The notes under the pieces were generated by a model. That model saw only the letters and a program-made list of their open reading frames with translations, was not told the DNA's origin and made no database searches. Shown here piece after piece: positions 1 through 7,610 of a stretch of 64,000 bases of DNA. The stretch's first letter is position 1; each line of letters begins with the position of its first letter. This stretch comes from Antrihabitans stalagmiti. Its GTDB lineage: Bacteria; Actinomycetota; Actinomycetes; Mycobacteriales; Mycobacteriaceae. The DNA is taken from NCBI RefSeq assembly GCF_016482825.1, contig NZ_JAEMNV010000003.1, positions 806,001 through 870,000 on the forward strand. Direction: 5' to 3'. The translations under genes and the position numbers were made by a program.

Positions 1-1157
1 TAGGTGTCGACGAGGGTGTTCACGGGTCCGACCGGGACGATCCAGTCGGGGTTCGCCTGATACATGTACATCGGGAACTGTGGGACGGATTTGCCCATCT
101 TGATCTTGTCGAGGACGCTCTTCGCAATCGGGTCGTCGAGCGGATCGCCGGGTGTGTCGAACATCCCCTTCAGGTTGCCGAAGGGGAGCAGTGCGGCCTG
201 GTAGGCGACGCACAGCGGGTTCTTCGCGGCGACGAGTGCTTGGCCGAGTGGGTCGAGCTTGGCGTTCATCAACGCGGCAAGCTCAGGATATTCACGGCTG
301 ACGCCGATCATGCCCCCCATGATCAGACCCGACGCGGCGTTGTTGTCGGCGAGGTTGAGCATGGCGGTGATGTCGGCTGGAATGCCACCTTCGGCGGCTC
401 CGACGATGTTCAGTTCTGGTGCATATGACTCGTGCAGTTCGGCTGCATGGCCTGTTGCGATGGCACCGCCCGAGTAGCCGAGCATGGCGACCTGCGTGTC
501 GCGACCGGCGAGGCCGAGTAGATCGAAGTTCTCGGCTGCGCGGATCCCGTCGAGGGTGATCCGGCCGGCAAGTGGTCCTGCGGCGTATGCGGAATCGGGT
601 CCCTGATGGTCGGGCACCACGACCGCCCAACCCTGCGCAACCGCGGCCTGTATCTCGAGGAATTGGGCTGTGAGGACCTGCTGACCCGTGATCAGGCCGG
701 GTAGCGATCCCTGCTGCAGGGCGTAGGAGGCGGTGCAGTAGTGACCGAGCGAGTCTTCTGCAGGCTGAAAAGACAGCAGATTGCGGGCGCCCGTGCCGTT
801 GCCACGTGGCTTGATGACAGTCGCGACGGACGGGATCGCCTCGCCCCGAGTGTTGTTGGAGCGGAACGACAATTGCCACGCGTCCACGTTCACGGGGATG
901 AGGGAGAGGTTCGCGAGGGTGACCTGGCGGGCTGCGATGAGCTCGCCCGGCGCCTTCGATGCCACGACGTCGGCGGGCGGATCGTAGAAGCCCGGATCGA
1001 GCTCGGGTGGCAGCGGGAAGTGCGGAAAGGGGAGCGCCGGTTGCACCGGGACGGACGGTTCGGCGCTGGCCGGTGCGCTGACTGCGATGTGGCCGGCGAT
1101 TGCGATGCCGGCGGCGAGAGTCAGTGCGCGACGGGTGATCGACGATGATCCAGCCAT
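1..1157 (-). CDS. Secreted lipase, LIP family (3' end outside window)
   Basis: This is a secretory lipase/esterase of the alpha/beta-hydrolase LIP family, probably releasing fatty acids from exogenous lipids. The reading frame runs off the left edge, so the C-terminus is missing; 385 codons are visible. A signal peptide is clear: Arg-Arg at 9-10, a hydrophobic stretch, then an Ala-Ser-Ala type cleavage site near residue 32, so the product is exported. The nucleophile elbow is GYSGG with Ser229, preceded by a VVPDHQG segment typical of this family. The ATG at 1157 is supported by GAGGGAG just upstream. A perfect palindrome lies 26 bases before the start and a TetR gene is directly upstream, so repression by that TetR is likely. 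Confidence 0.85.
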   Translation of the reverse strand, partial: MAGSSSITRRALTLAAGIAIAGHIAVSAPASAEPSVPVQPALPFPHFPLPPELDPGFYDPPADVVASKAPGELIAARQVTLANLSLIPVNVDAWQLSFRSNNTRGEAIPSVATVIKPRGNGTGARNLLSFQPAEDSLGHYCTASYALQQGSLPGLITGQQVLTAQFLEIQAAVAQGWAVVVPDHQGPDSAYAAGPLAGRITLDGIRAAENFDLLGLAGRDTQVAMLGYSGGAIATGHAAELHESYAPELNIVGAAEGGIPADITAMLNLADNNAASGLIMGGMIGVSREYPELAALMNAKLDPLGQALVAAKNPLCVAYQAALLPFGNLKGMFDTPGDPLDDPIAKSVLDKIKMGKSVPQFPMYMYQANPDWIVPVGPVNTLVDT

Positions 1158-1182
1158 ATTGCTCCCTCGTGAAAGCGCTGAG

Positions 1183-1202
1183 GTGAGACGAGTGCGTCTC
1201 AC
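1183..1202. promoter_or_regulatory. Palindromic operator candidate for the TetR/lipase pair
   Basis: GTGAGACG-AGTG-CGTCTCAC has perfect 8-bp arms around a 4-bp centre. It sits between the TetR gene and the lipase gene, just upstream of the lipase start, which is where a TetR dimer would bind. A further half-site-like AGAGACG follows at about 1212. Binding is inferred. Confidence 0.55.
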
Positions 1203-1276
1203 TCTGTAGGCAGAGACGATAGGGGAGTGTGACGTGAATCGCAAAATCTACCCACCCGCCGCGAGCGGACATCGCG

Positions 1277-1924
1277 TCAGGCGACCGGATCGGGTCCTTT
1301 CACAAGGCCGAGCAGCACCCTGCTCAACACCTCGACCAAATCGGCGATGGGTGCCTTCGGCTCGACGATCGTCCACTGATGAACGAGACCGTTGACAGCT
1401 CCGATGAACGCGATTGCCGACATTGCTGAACCCCCGCGTGGTGGATTCTCGATACCGCCGAACACGGCATGGGTTGCGGCCTCGTACAACTGAATCCAGT
1501 TGGCGCGACGTTCGAACCGATGCTGCTCGACGCGTTCGCTGACGCCGACTATCTCGACGAAGGCGATCTTCGCTCGGCGCGCGTCGCCACCGACCGACTC
1601 CACATACGCCGTCATCACCGCGGTTGCCAGTTCGCTCGGGTCCGTCGACGTCGACCCCTCCAGTGCTGCGACCAACGCTGCCCGTGCGTCGTCCTGGATC
1701 TTGTCGTAGACGGCAATCAGAAGGTCCTCACGACTGCCGAACTCCTCGTAGAACTGGCGGCGGGACAGTTCGACACTCGCGCAGATGTCGGTGATCGAAC
1801 TCTTCGCGTAGCCCTTGTCGGAGAACACGGTCACGGCACCGTCGATGAAGCGCGCACGTCGCTCCGCGCGCCGATCGGCCACCGACCGACCGCCATAACT
1901 TCGTTCGGTGTCCGGCAGTGTCAC
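1277..1924 (-). CDS. TetR family transcriptional regulator
   Basis: A 215-residue TetR-type repressor. The N-terminal helix-turn-helix spans about residues 20-66 (RARFIDGAVTVF, then a recognition-helix region ending RQFYEEFGSREDLL). The C-terminal half is an all-helical ligand/dimer domain without a recognisable ligand signature. It lies directly upstream of the secreted lipase gene on the same strand, with a 119-base gap that holds a perfect palindrome, so it probably controls the lipase and perhaps itself. It could instead respond to another lipid; the ligand cannot be read from sequence. Confidence 0.85.
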   Translation of the reverse strand: MTLPDTERSYGGRSVADRRAERRARFIDGAVTVFSDKGYAKSSITDICASVELSRRQFYEEFGSREDLLIAVYDKIQDDARAALVAALEGSTSTDPSELATAVMTAYVESVGGDARRAKIAFVEIVGVSERVEQHRFERRANWIQLYEAATHAVFGGIENPPRGGSAMSAIAFIGAVNGLVHQWTIVEPKAPIADLVEVLSRVLLGLVKGPDPVA

Positions 1925-1961
1925 AGCAAAAGTCTAGTCGCGTCGCAAGAGGTGGAGCGGG

Positions 1962-2717
1962 TCAGTCGAGGCCGCGCTTGGTGATGCTCTCCGCGATGTC
2001 GCGTGCCTTCGTGTTGGACTGTTGCGAGAGTCGGACCAACAGATCGAAGGCTTGTTCGGAATCGATCGAATAGCGCTGCATCAGCATGCCCTTCGCCTGT
2101 CCGATCACGTCTCGGCTGTCCAGTGCATCGCGCAACTGCTGCTCGCGACGCGCAGCCGCAATCGCGACCGAGGCGTGCGTCGCGAGAGGGAGCCCTATGT
2201 CCGCCGAACCGTCGTCGAAGGCGTCGGTCTTGCTGGAGTACATGTTGAGCGCGCCGATGTGCTCTTTCTCGACCCACAGCTGGAAGCTCAGCATGCTTCC
2301 GACTCCGGCAGAAGCGGCGGTCTCACTGAACCCGCCCCACCGCTCCTCTTTCGACATGTCGGTGACCAGGACTACCTGCTCGTCATGTGCTGCATCGATG
2401 CATGGGCCGCGCCGGATCTCTTCCTGCATCTTGTCGATGAGTGCGGGAAGTTCGCCGGTTGCGCCACGGGAGTCGAGCTTGCCGTTTTCGGTGATCAGCG
2501 TGATGCCTGCGTGCTCGGACCCGGGGATCGCAGTCCGCGCGGCTTCGCAGACTTCGCTCAGCACCGAGTCGAAATCGTCGTGCTCGCGATGAAATTTGCG
2601 CGCGAGTTCGGCAAGGATCGCGCTGAGCTGGATTTCCGGGTCGCAAGGACCGAGTTCGTCGTCTGTGGACTGCGTATCCGCAGGTTCGACCAACTTTTCT
2701 ATCACCGATTCCGACAT
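1962..2717 (-). CDS. GAF-ANTAR domain protein
   Basis: A 251-residue two-domain sensor/RNA-binding regulator. A GAF domain covers roughly residues 40-180 (features: PGSEHAGITLI, RRGPCIDA, FQLWVEKEHIGALNMYS). The last 60 residues are an ANTAR domain (RDVIGQAKGMLMQRY, AFDLLVRLSQQSN), which in known proteins binds paired hexaloop hairpins in nascent RNA and acts by antitermination. The ATG at 2717 is preferred over one eight codons upstream because GGAGCG precedes it. It follows sigF by 63 bases on the same strand, so it is probably part of the SigF stress operon. The RNA target is not visible here. Confidence 0.85.
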   Translation of the reverse strand: MSESVIEKLVEPADTQSTDDELGPCDPEIQLSAILAELARKFHREHDDFDSVLSEVCEAARTAIPGSEHAGITLITENGKLDSRGATGELPALIDKMQEEIRRGPCIDAAHDEQVVLVTDMSKEERWGGFSETAASAGVGSMLSFQLWVEKEHIGALNMYSSKTDAFDDGSADIGLPLATHASVAIAAARREQQLRDALDSRDVIGQAKGMLMQRYSIDSEQAFDLLVRLSQQSNTKARDIAESITKRGLD

Positions 2718-2780
2718 CGCTTCGCTCCAACTGCCCAGCACCGAATGAGTCGGTGCATCGTTTCTGCATCGTACTCGTCG

Positions 2781-3569
2781 TTACTCGAGTCCTTCACGCA
2801 ACTGCGCAAGAGTTCGCGACAGCAGCCGCGACACGTGCATCTGCGATATTCCGAGTTTATCGGCAATCTGAGATTGAGTCATGTTGCCGAAAAACCTGTA
2901 GAGCAGCACCATACGCTCGCGCTCGGGCAGTGCCTCCAGAAGCGGACGCAAAGCTTCGTGATTCTCGACGTTTTCCAACGCCGCGTCGAAGTCGCCGATC
3001 GTCTCCAGCAGCGGCAGTTCGTCCGATCGATTACCGACCGTGCTGTCGACGGACACCGTTTGATAGGCATTGCCTGCAACGAGTCCCTGGGCGACCTCCT
3101 CCGGATCGAGGTCGAGTTCGGCGGACAGCTCTTTGACCGTCGGTGTTCGGCCGAGTCGCTGCGCGAGATCACTTGTCGCCTTGCTCAGCGACAGATGCAG
3201 TTCTTTCATACGGCGAGGTACCCGCACGGCCCATCCGGTGTCACGGAAATGACGCCGTACCTCACCCATGATCGTCGGCACCGCGAACGAGACGAAGTCG
3301 GACCCACGCGTTACGTCGAAACGCTTGACGGCGTTGACAAGACCGAGCCGCGCAACCTGGACCAGGTCGTCGTGTGCCTCGCCGCGACCGTCGAAACGGC
3401 GAGCGATGTGCTCGGCGAGGGGTAGGCAACGGACGACGAGTTCGTCACGCAGCTTCTGCCGCTGCGGATCGTTCTCGTCGAGCTTTTCGATCTCTTCGAA
3501 TGCGCCGGCCACGTCTTCGTAGTCGTCCCCCTTGCGGGGAGTGCGGCCCGCGTTACCGCGAGGCGTCAC
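2781..3569 (-). CDS. sigF: Stress RNA polymerase sigma factor, SigF/SigB family
   Basis: A 262-residue alternative sigma factor of the SigB/SigF group. Region 2 is visible (CLPLAEHIARRFDGRG, DDLVQVARLGLVNAVKRFD, FVSFAVPTIMGEVRR), region 3 follows (RVPRRMKELHLSLSKA), and region 4 ends with SQSQIADKLG-type helix-turn-helix residues (MTQSQIADKLGISQMHVS). The GTG at 3569 overlaps the TGA of the anti-sigma gene (GTGA), so the two are translationally coupled; a much longer upstream extension of the frame only runs through the anti-sigma gene. A SigF-type promoter lies upstream of the anti-sigma gene, suggesting autoregulation. Role: general stress and stationary-phase transcription. Confidence 0.92.
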   Translation of the reverse strand: MTPRGNAGRTPRKGDDYEDVAGAFEEIEKLDENDPQRQKLRDELVVRCLPLAEHIARRFDGRGEAHDDLVQVARLGLVNAVKRFDVTRGSDFVSFAVPTIMGEVRRHFRDTGWAVRVPRRMKELHLSLSKATSDLAQRLGRTPTVKELSAELDLDPEEVAQGLVAGNAYQTVSVDSTVGNRSDELPLLETIGDFDAALENVENHEALRPLLEALPERERMVLLYRFFGNMTQSQIADKLGISQMHVSRLLSRTLAQLREGLE

Positions 3570-4057
3570 GCGTCGCTGCCCTGCTTGTTCTTTGTGAATG
3601 TGAGAACGGTGATCTCCCCGCTCGGATTGTCGGGATCGACATCGCGCGTCAGTTCGATGGAGTCGGTCAAGGCATTCAGCACGTGCCAGCCGAAGGAACG
3701 CTGACTCGGGGCTTCTCCAGGTGAGGTCGGTGCACTGATCGAGACGTTCAAGTCCGTCTCCGACGGTTGGAACCGGCAGACCAACGACGCGCCGTCGACA
3801 GCGCGAAGAATGAGGTGGCTGCACGCTTCGTCGATGGCGAGGCGAACGTCGGCGATCGAATCGAGATCGAAATCCTCCTGGCCCGCTATGGCTGCCGCAA
3901 CCGCACGAATGATCGACAATTGCGTCGCCGCCGCTCGGACGCGAAGCTCGACCACCGAACGCGACGTAGCGGCATTGCGATCCACTGCCTCTATGTTCGG
4001 CACGAGACCTCCGACCGTGCGTTCGAAATGTGCTGCAGTATTGGCATCGAACTCCAA
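3566..4057 (-). CDS. Anti-sigma factor, RsbW-like kinase (SigF partner)
   Basis: A 163-residue serine-kinase-type anti-sigma factor that would hold SigF inactive and phosphorylate an antagonist. The histidine-kinase-like ATPase fold shows an N-box-like DVRLAIDEACSHLI at about 79-92 and a degenerate C-terminal ATP-lid region (SFGWHVLNALTDSIEL). It overlaps sigF by GTGA. GGAG about six bases before the ATG supports this start. In mycobacteria the equivalent is UsfX/RsbW. The STAS gene transcribed away from it at 4365 is the natural antagonist partner. Confidence 0.87.
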   Translation of the reverse strand: MEFDANTAAHFERTVGGLVPNIEAVDRNAATSRSVVELRVRAAATQLSIIRAVAAAIAGQEDFDLDSIADVRLAIDEACSHLILRAVDGASLVCRFQPSETDLNVSISAPTSPGEAPSQRSFGWHVLNALTDSIELTRDVDPDNPSGEITVLTFTKNKQGSDA

Positions 4058-4364
4058 CCTCTCTCGGCTATTCGACGAGGGTACTCAGTCGCACAGCAAC
4101 CGCGTCGAACTGCGTATGTAGGAGACCATCAACGGCTCGATAGATAGCTACCCGCCCTGCTGGATTCGAACCATCGGAGCTGCGTAGGTAAGGGGTGACT
4201 CCCTTGCTGGTTGCCGTTACGTCGCGTACCGTTCGAGAAGCAGGTTGAGCACACAGCCGCTCGGGGAAGCCACATAACTTTCGAGTCGGCTTACGAGCTC
4301 CTACGCGGCATCTGACCTTTCGGTCGTGCAGCTTCCCCTCACCATCACAACGAATGGGAGGGCT
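4058..4364. other. Divergent intergenic region, anti-sigma / STAS
   Basis: This 307-base stretch separates the anti-sigma gene from the STAS gene. It contains a SigF-type promoter for the minus strand (4148-4171) and the GGAGGG ribosome site for the STAS gene at 4356-4361. I see no gene or RNA structure in the rest, and no convincing SigF promoter facing the STAS gene. Confidence 0.5.
4148..4171 (-). promoter_or_regulatory. SigF-type promoter for anti-sigma/sigF operon
   Basis: Reading the minus strand, GTTC, a 14-base spacer and GGGTAG match the actinobacterial SigF pattern GTTT-N14-16-GGGTA with one -35 change. It lies about 90 bases upstream of the anti-sigma start and would make the locus autoregulatory. 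Confidence 0.55.
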
Positions 4365-4832
4365 ATGACAATCTTGCCTAGCGACACCAGTATGCCGAAT
4401 ATTGTTGTCCAACAACGAATCAGCGTTCAATCCGCTATCGCCTCGATCGCTCCGACTGCGCGTGCTCGCGCACCCCGTCCCGCCGTGGACGGCATCGAAT
4501 TTCGTTCCGAGCGAATCAGTTCCAGTTTGGTGATCGTCTACGTCCGTGGCGACGTCGACCTGAGCACGATGCCCGCCTTGCGCGAGCATGTTCGGAGCCA
4601 GATCGCAGGGAACCGCAAGCTCGTTCTGGACTTGTCGGAGCTCGATTTCATCGGCACGGACGGCTTGGCGGTGCTTGCCGATCTCGACGCACGAGACGGA
4701 GCGGCAGGCTGGGCGCTCGTCGGCGGCCGTGCAGTGAACCGACTCCTGCGGGCAGCGGATCTGAGCACCCGCTACCGCGCATTCGACTCACTCGACAGTG
4801 CCCTGTGCTCCTTGCGGGCGATCGCGGGCTAG
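4365..4832 (+). CDS. STAS-domain anti-sigma factor antagonist
   Basis: A 155-residue protein: about 45 low-complexity N-terminal residues, then a STAS domain (IVYVRGDVDLSTMPALREH, LVLDLSELDFIGTDGLAVL). STAS antagonists bind RsbW-type kinases and release the sigma factor. The site that is usually D-S-S/T reads G-T-D here, so the phosphoacceptor would be a threonine, with the usual leading Asp replaced by Gly. The ATG at 4365 has GGAGGG just upstream and is preferred over a GTG 13 codons earlier. It is divergent from the anti-sigma gene, consistent with being its antagonist. Confidence 0.85.
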   Translation: MTILPSDTSMPNIVVQQRISVQSAIASIAPTARARAPRPAVDGIEFRSERISSSLVIVYVRGDVDLSTMPALREHVRSQIAGNRKLVLDLSELDFIGTDGLAVLADLDARDGAAGWALVGGRAVNRLLRAADLSTRYRAFDSLDSALCSLRAIAG

Positions 4833-4916
4833 TCGCGATTGCCGGCAGAGTAGCGCCGAAGAACCAATCGATCCAGCCCATCGCATATCGTGTAGCTGGA
4901 TCGATTGGGGCACGCG

Positions 4917-6143
4917 ATGGACGAGTCGAGGCACGAGCACAATCGCGCTGAACCACGCCACTACATCGCGAAAACTGTCACCGTCTTTGCGTTGGTGGCA
5001 GCCTTGCTCGGGTTCGGAATCGTCGCAGATTTCTGGGAGATCGACTGGCCGGGCAAGACGACGCGACCGCACACGGCGGCCCAAGCGGTTCAGACATCGA
5101 CCCGGGCACCACTTCCACCATTGGACGTCGATGCTGTTGCAGGCACGGTCAATCCGTCACTGGTCAACATCAACGTCAGCGTCGGTCCGCTCGAATTGCA
5201 GGGCGCAGGAAGCGGAATCGTTCTCACCGGCGACGGTCAAGTACTGACGAGCCACCACGTCATCAAGGGCGCGGTGGATATTTCTGTCACCGACGTGACG
5301 ACCGGACTGATCTACGACGCAACGACACTCGGCTACGACAGCACACACGACATCGCGCTGCTGCAACTGCAGAATGCCGCCGATCTGCGCGGCGCGCGGC
5401 TCGGCAACTCCGACGACGTCGCGGTCGGCGACGAAATCGTCGCTATGGGCAATGCAGGTGGTCGCGGCGGAATGCCGACCACCTCGCCGGGCAAGACGAC
5501 AGCACTCGACGCCACCATCGTCGCGCGCAACGAATCGGATTTCTCCCGCGAATATTTGACCGACCTCATCGAGGTCGAAGCCGCGGTGGCGCCGGGACAA
5601 TCCGGCGGCGCGCTCGCCGACACCACCGGGGCTGTCATCGGAATGGTCACCGCCGCAACGATTCCAGCAGATTCCGACACCGACGCAGAACTGCCCGCGG
5701 AGCCGCCCGCTGTCGTGCCCGCGCCGACCGAGCCCGATCCCGATCCGCCCCTTCCGACGATGGGCTATGCGATCCCCATCAACCAGGTGCTCGACGTCGT
5801 CGAGCAGATCAACTCGGGTCGGCGCTCAGATGAGGTACACATCGGCCCGACCGCGACACTCGGCGTCCTCGTGACCACCGTCGACGACACCCGTCCCGAC
5901 GGCACCCCAGTTGTAGGCGCACGTGTCGAGATCGCGATGTACGGATCGCCAGCCTACGAAGCCGGTCTGGTCAGAGGAGATCTGATCTCGGCCATCGACG
6001 GAATACCCGTCGAGTCGTCGAAAACCTTGCGAGAAGCCATCTCCGCGCGCCTGCCAGGGGTTGTGATCACCCTCGACATCACCGACGAAACAGGAAGTAC
6101 GCGCAAGGTCGATGTCGTCCTTGCCGATGGTCCGCCCAACTGA
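4917..6143 (+). CDS. Membrane-anchored HtrA-type serine protease with PDZ domain
   Basis: A 408-residue protease. A short cytosolic N-terminus leads into one membrane segment at about 21-40 (VTVFALVAALLGFGIVADF), so the catalytic part is outside the membrane. The trypsin-like triad is His114 (TSHHVI), Asp145 (THDIAL) and Ser229 (GQSGG). A Pro/Glu/Asp-rich insert at about 250-270 and a PDZ domain from about 310 to the end (SPAYEAGLVRGDLISAIDG) follow. HtrA proteases degrade misfolded envelope proteins. The ATG at 4917 with GGGG upstream is chosen; an in-frame TTG lies four codons earlier. Its position between the SigF locus and csbD fits a stress role. Confidence 0.88.
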   Translation: MDESRHEHNRAEPRHYIAKTVTVFALVAALLGFGIVADFWEIDWPGKTTRPHTAAQAVQTSTRAPLPPLDVDAVAGTVNPSLVNINVSVGPLELQGAGSGIVLTGDGQVLTSHHVIKGAVDISVTDVTTGLIYDATTLGYDSTHDIALLQLQNAADLRGARLGNSDDVAVGDEIVAMGNAGGRGGMPTTSPGKTTALDATIVARNESDFSREYLTDLIEVEAAVAPGQSGGALADTTGAVIGMVTAATIPADSDTDAELPAEPPAVVPAPTEPDPDPPLPTMGYAIPINQVLDVVEQINSGRRSDEVHIGPTATLGVLVTTVDDTRPDGTPVVGARVEIAMYGSPAYEAGLVRGDLISAIDGIPVESSKTLREAISARLPGVVITLDITDETGSTRKVDVVLADGPPN

Positions 6144-6155
6144 CTCGCGGGGCAG

Positions 6156-6180
6156 GTTTGGCGCGATCCGGCCCGGGTAA
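6156..6180 (+). promoter_or_regulatory. SigF-type promoter upstream of csbD operon
   Basis: GTTT at 6156-6159, a 15-base spacer and GGGTAA at 6175-6180 fit the SigF consensus very well. It starts 13 bases after the htrA stop codon and would drive csbD and the genes behind it. Confidence 0.7.
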
Positions 6181-6220
6181 TCAACGCCTTGCATACGTTC
6201 CCGATCTGGAGGTAGTCAGC

Positions 6221-6463
6221 GTGACCGACGACAAGAGTGGCCCCATCGAAGGCATCAAAGGTGCGGTCGAAGGCGTTAAGGGCAAGGTCAAGGAAGTAGC
6301 TGGCGCGGTGCTCGGTCAGGACGGCCTGCAGCGAGAGGGCGCGGCTCAGCAAGACAAAGCGGAGAGTCAGCTGGAGGCGGCCAAGCACGAAGCGGAGGCA
6401 GAGAAGGCACGAGCCGAAGCCAAGATCGATGAGCAACGGCAGCGCGCCGAACAAGATCGGTAA
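6221..6463 (+). CDS. CsbD-like general stress protein
   Basis: An 80-residue hydrophilic protein. The first half carries the CsbD signature (IEGIKGAVEGVKGKVKEVAG at about 10-29); the second half is a charged helix rich in Ala, Glu, Lys and Arg, likely a coiled coil. The function of CsbD is not known biochemically, but in Bacillus it belongs to the SigB stress regulon. The GTG at 6221 has GGAGG at 6208-6212; upstream in-frame codons overlap the promoter and were rejected. A SigF-type promoter sits 41 bases upstream. The 3' end overlaps the next gene by 35 bases. Confidence 0.8.
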   Translation: MTDDKSGPIEGIKGAVEGVKGKVKEVAGAVLGQDGLQREGAAQQDKAESQLEAAKHEAEAEKARAEAKIDEQRQRAEQDR

Positions 6464-7568
6464 ATCATCCCGACGCCTCGACAGCGTGCCGACGGTCGGC
6501 GTGGAGGAGGAATTGCTCCTCGTCGACCCCGGCTCCGGTCACCCCGTGCCCAAAGGAGCCGATGTCGTGCGGGTGGCAAAGGCAGCCGGTCTCGAGTTTT
6601 CGATGGAACTGACGCAGTGCCAAGTCGAGACCGTGTCACCCGTCTGCACAACGGCTGCACAATTGCGAAACAGCCTCGTCGAGCATCGTAGGGGAGCTGC
6701 AACAGCAGCGTCGAGCGTCGGCGCAACAGTTCTTGCAGTAGCGGTGCCGCCTGTTGTGCCGCATGAGTTTCCGATCACCGATACCCCGCGCTACCGGAAG
6801 ATCGGCGAGCGATTCGGGGCGATTGCGCACGAGCAAGGGATATGCGGCGCCCACGTGCACGTCGAAGTCCCGGATCGAGAAACGGGTGTAGCGGTCAGCA
6901 ATCACCTGCGCCCATGGTTGCCTATGCTGTTGGCACTGACCGCGAACTCAGCGATTTATCGCGGTGTCGATACCGGGCACGCCAGTTGGCGATCGGTATT
7001 GTGGTCGAGATGGCCGAGTGCTGGGCCGCCACCGTATTTCGAATCCGCCTCCCACTACGACCGCATCGTCGCGATGATGTGCGAGAGCGGCGTGATGGTC
7101 GATGTCGGGCAGGTGTATTGGGACGTCAGACTCTCCGAAAACTTTCCGACAGTCGAAATCCGTTGCAGCGATGTGCCTTCGACTGTCGACGAAACCGTTC
7201 TCCATGCGACTCTCGTTCGAGCGGCGGTGATGACCGCGCTGGCGGAGATCGAAAAGGGCGACGTCGCAAAACAGCTCGCACCTGAGATCGTTCGCGCGGC
7301 GTACTGGAAGGCTGCACACGACGGCCTGTCCGGGGACGGCATAGACATGGCTACCGGCGACACCGTCTCCGCGATCGTCCTACTTCGCCGATTGGTCGAA
7401 CGAATTCGTCCTGCGCTCGAAAAACTTGGCGAATACGAGCAGGTGGTCACGGCGCTCCGCGACGTGCACGCGCATGGTAACGGGGCAACGACTCAGATCC
7501 GAACGTTGCGGCGACGCAACAAGATCGCCGATGTACTGGCCGAAGTCGCACGTAGGACCGTGTCATGA
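6429..7568 (+). CDS. Glutamate-cysteine ligase family 2 (YbdK-type carboxylate-amine ligase)
   Basis: A 379-residue member of the GCS2/YbdK ATP-dependent carboxylate-amine ligase family. Signature segments are TVGVEEELLLVDPGSG near residue 22, MELTQCQVETVSPVC near 59, GAHVHVEVPD near 140 and FPTVEIRCSDVP near 239. YbdK-type enzymes make gamma-glutamyl amide bonds with weak activity on cysteine; the real substrate is unknown. Mycothiol producers do not need glutathione, so a glutathione role is unlikely. It overlaps csbD by 35 bases and so probably shares the SigF-dependent transcript. Confidence 0.85.
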   Translation: MSNGSAPNKIGKSSRRLDSVPTVGVEEELLLVDPGSGHPVPKGADVVRVAKAAGLEFSMELTQCQVETVSPVCTTAAQLRNSLVEHRRGAATAASSVGATVLAVAVPPVVPHEFPITDTPRYRKIGERFGAIAHEQGICGAHVHVEVPDRETGVAVSNHLRPWLPMLLALTANSAIYRGVDTGHASWRSVLWSRWPSAGPPPYFESASHYDRIVAMMCESGVMVDVGQVYWDVRLSENFPTVEIRCSDVPSTVDETVLHATLVRAAVMTALAEIEKGDVAKQLAPEIVRAAYWKAAHDGLSGDGIDMATGDTVSAIVLLRRLVERIRPALEKLGEYEQVVTALRDVHAHGNGATTQIRTLRRRNKIADVLAEVARRTVS

Positions 7569-7610
7569 CCGACGAACGTGTGGACAAGTCGAACAATGGA
7601 GGTGGCGCAC

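Noticed and set aside
2022-3425. 467-codon plus-strand open frame across the GAF-ANTAR/sigF region
   Set aside because: It is antisense to well-supported genes, with arginine- and histidine-rich composition typical of high-GC shadow frames.
4155-4190. tRNA-like T-loop GGTTCGAATCC on the minus strand near 4163-4173
   Set aside because: No acceptor, D-arm or anticodon arm could be built around it, and the bases overlap the SigF-type promoter of the anti-sigma gene. Treated as chance.
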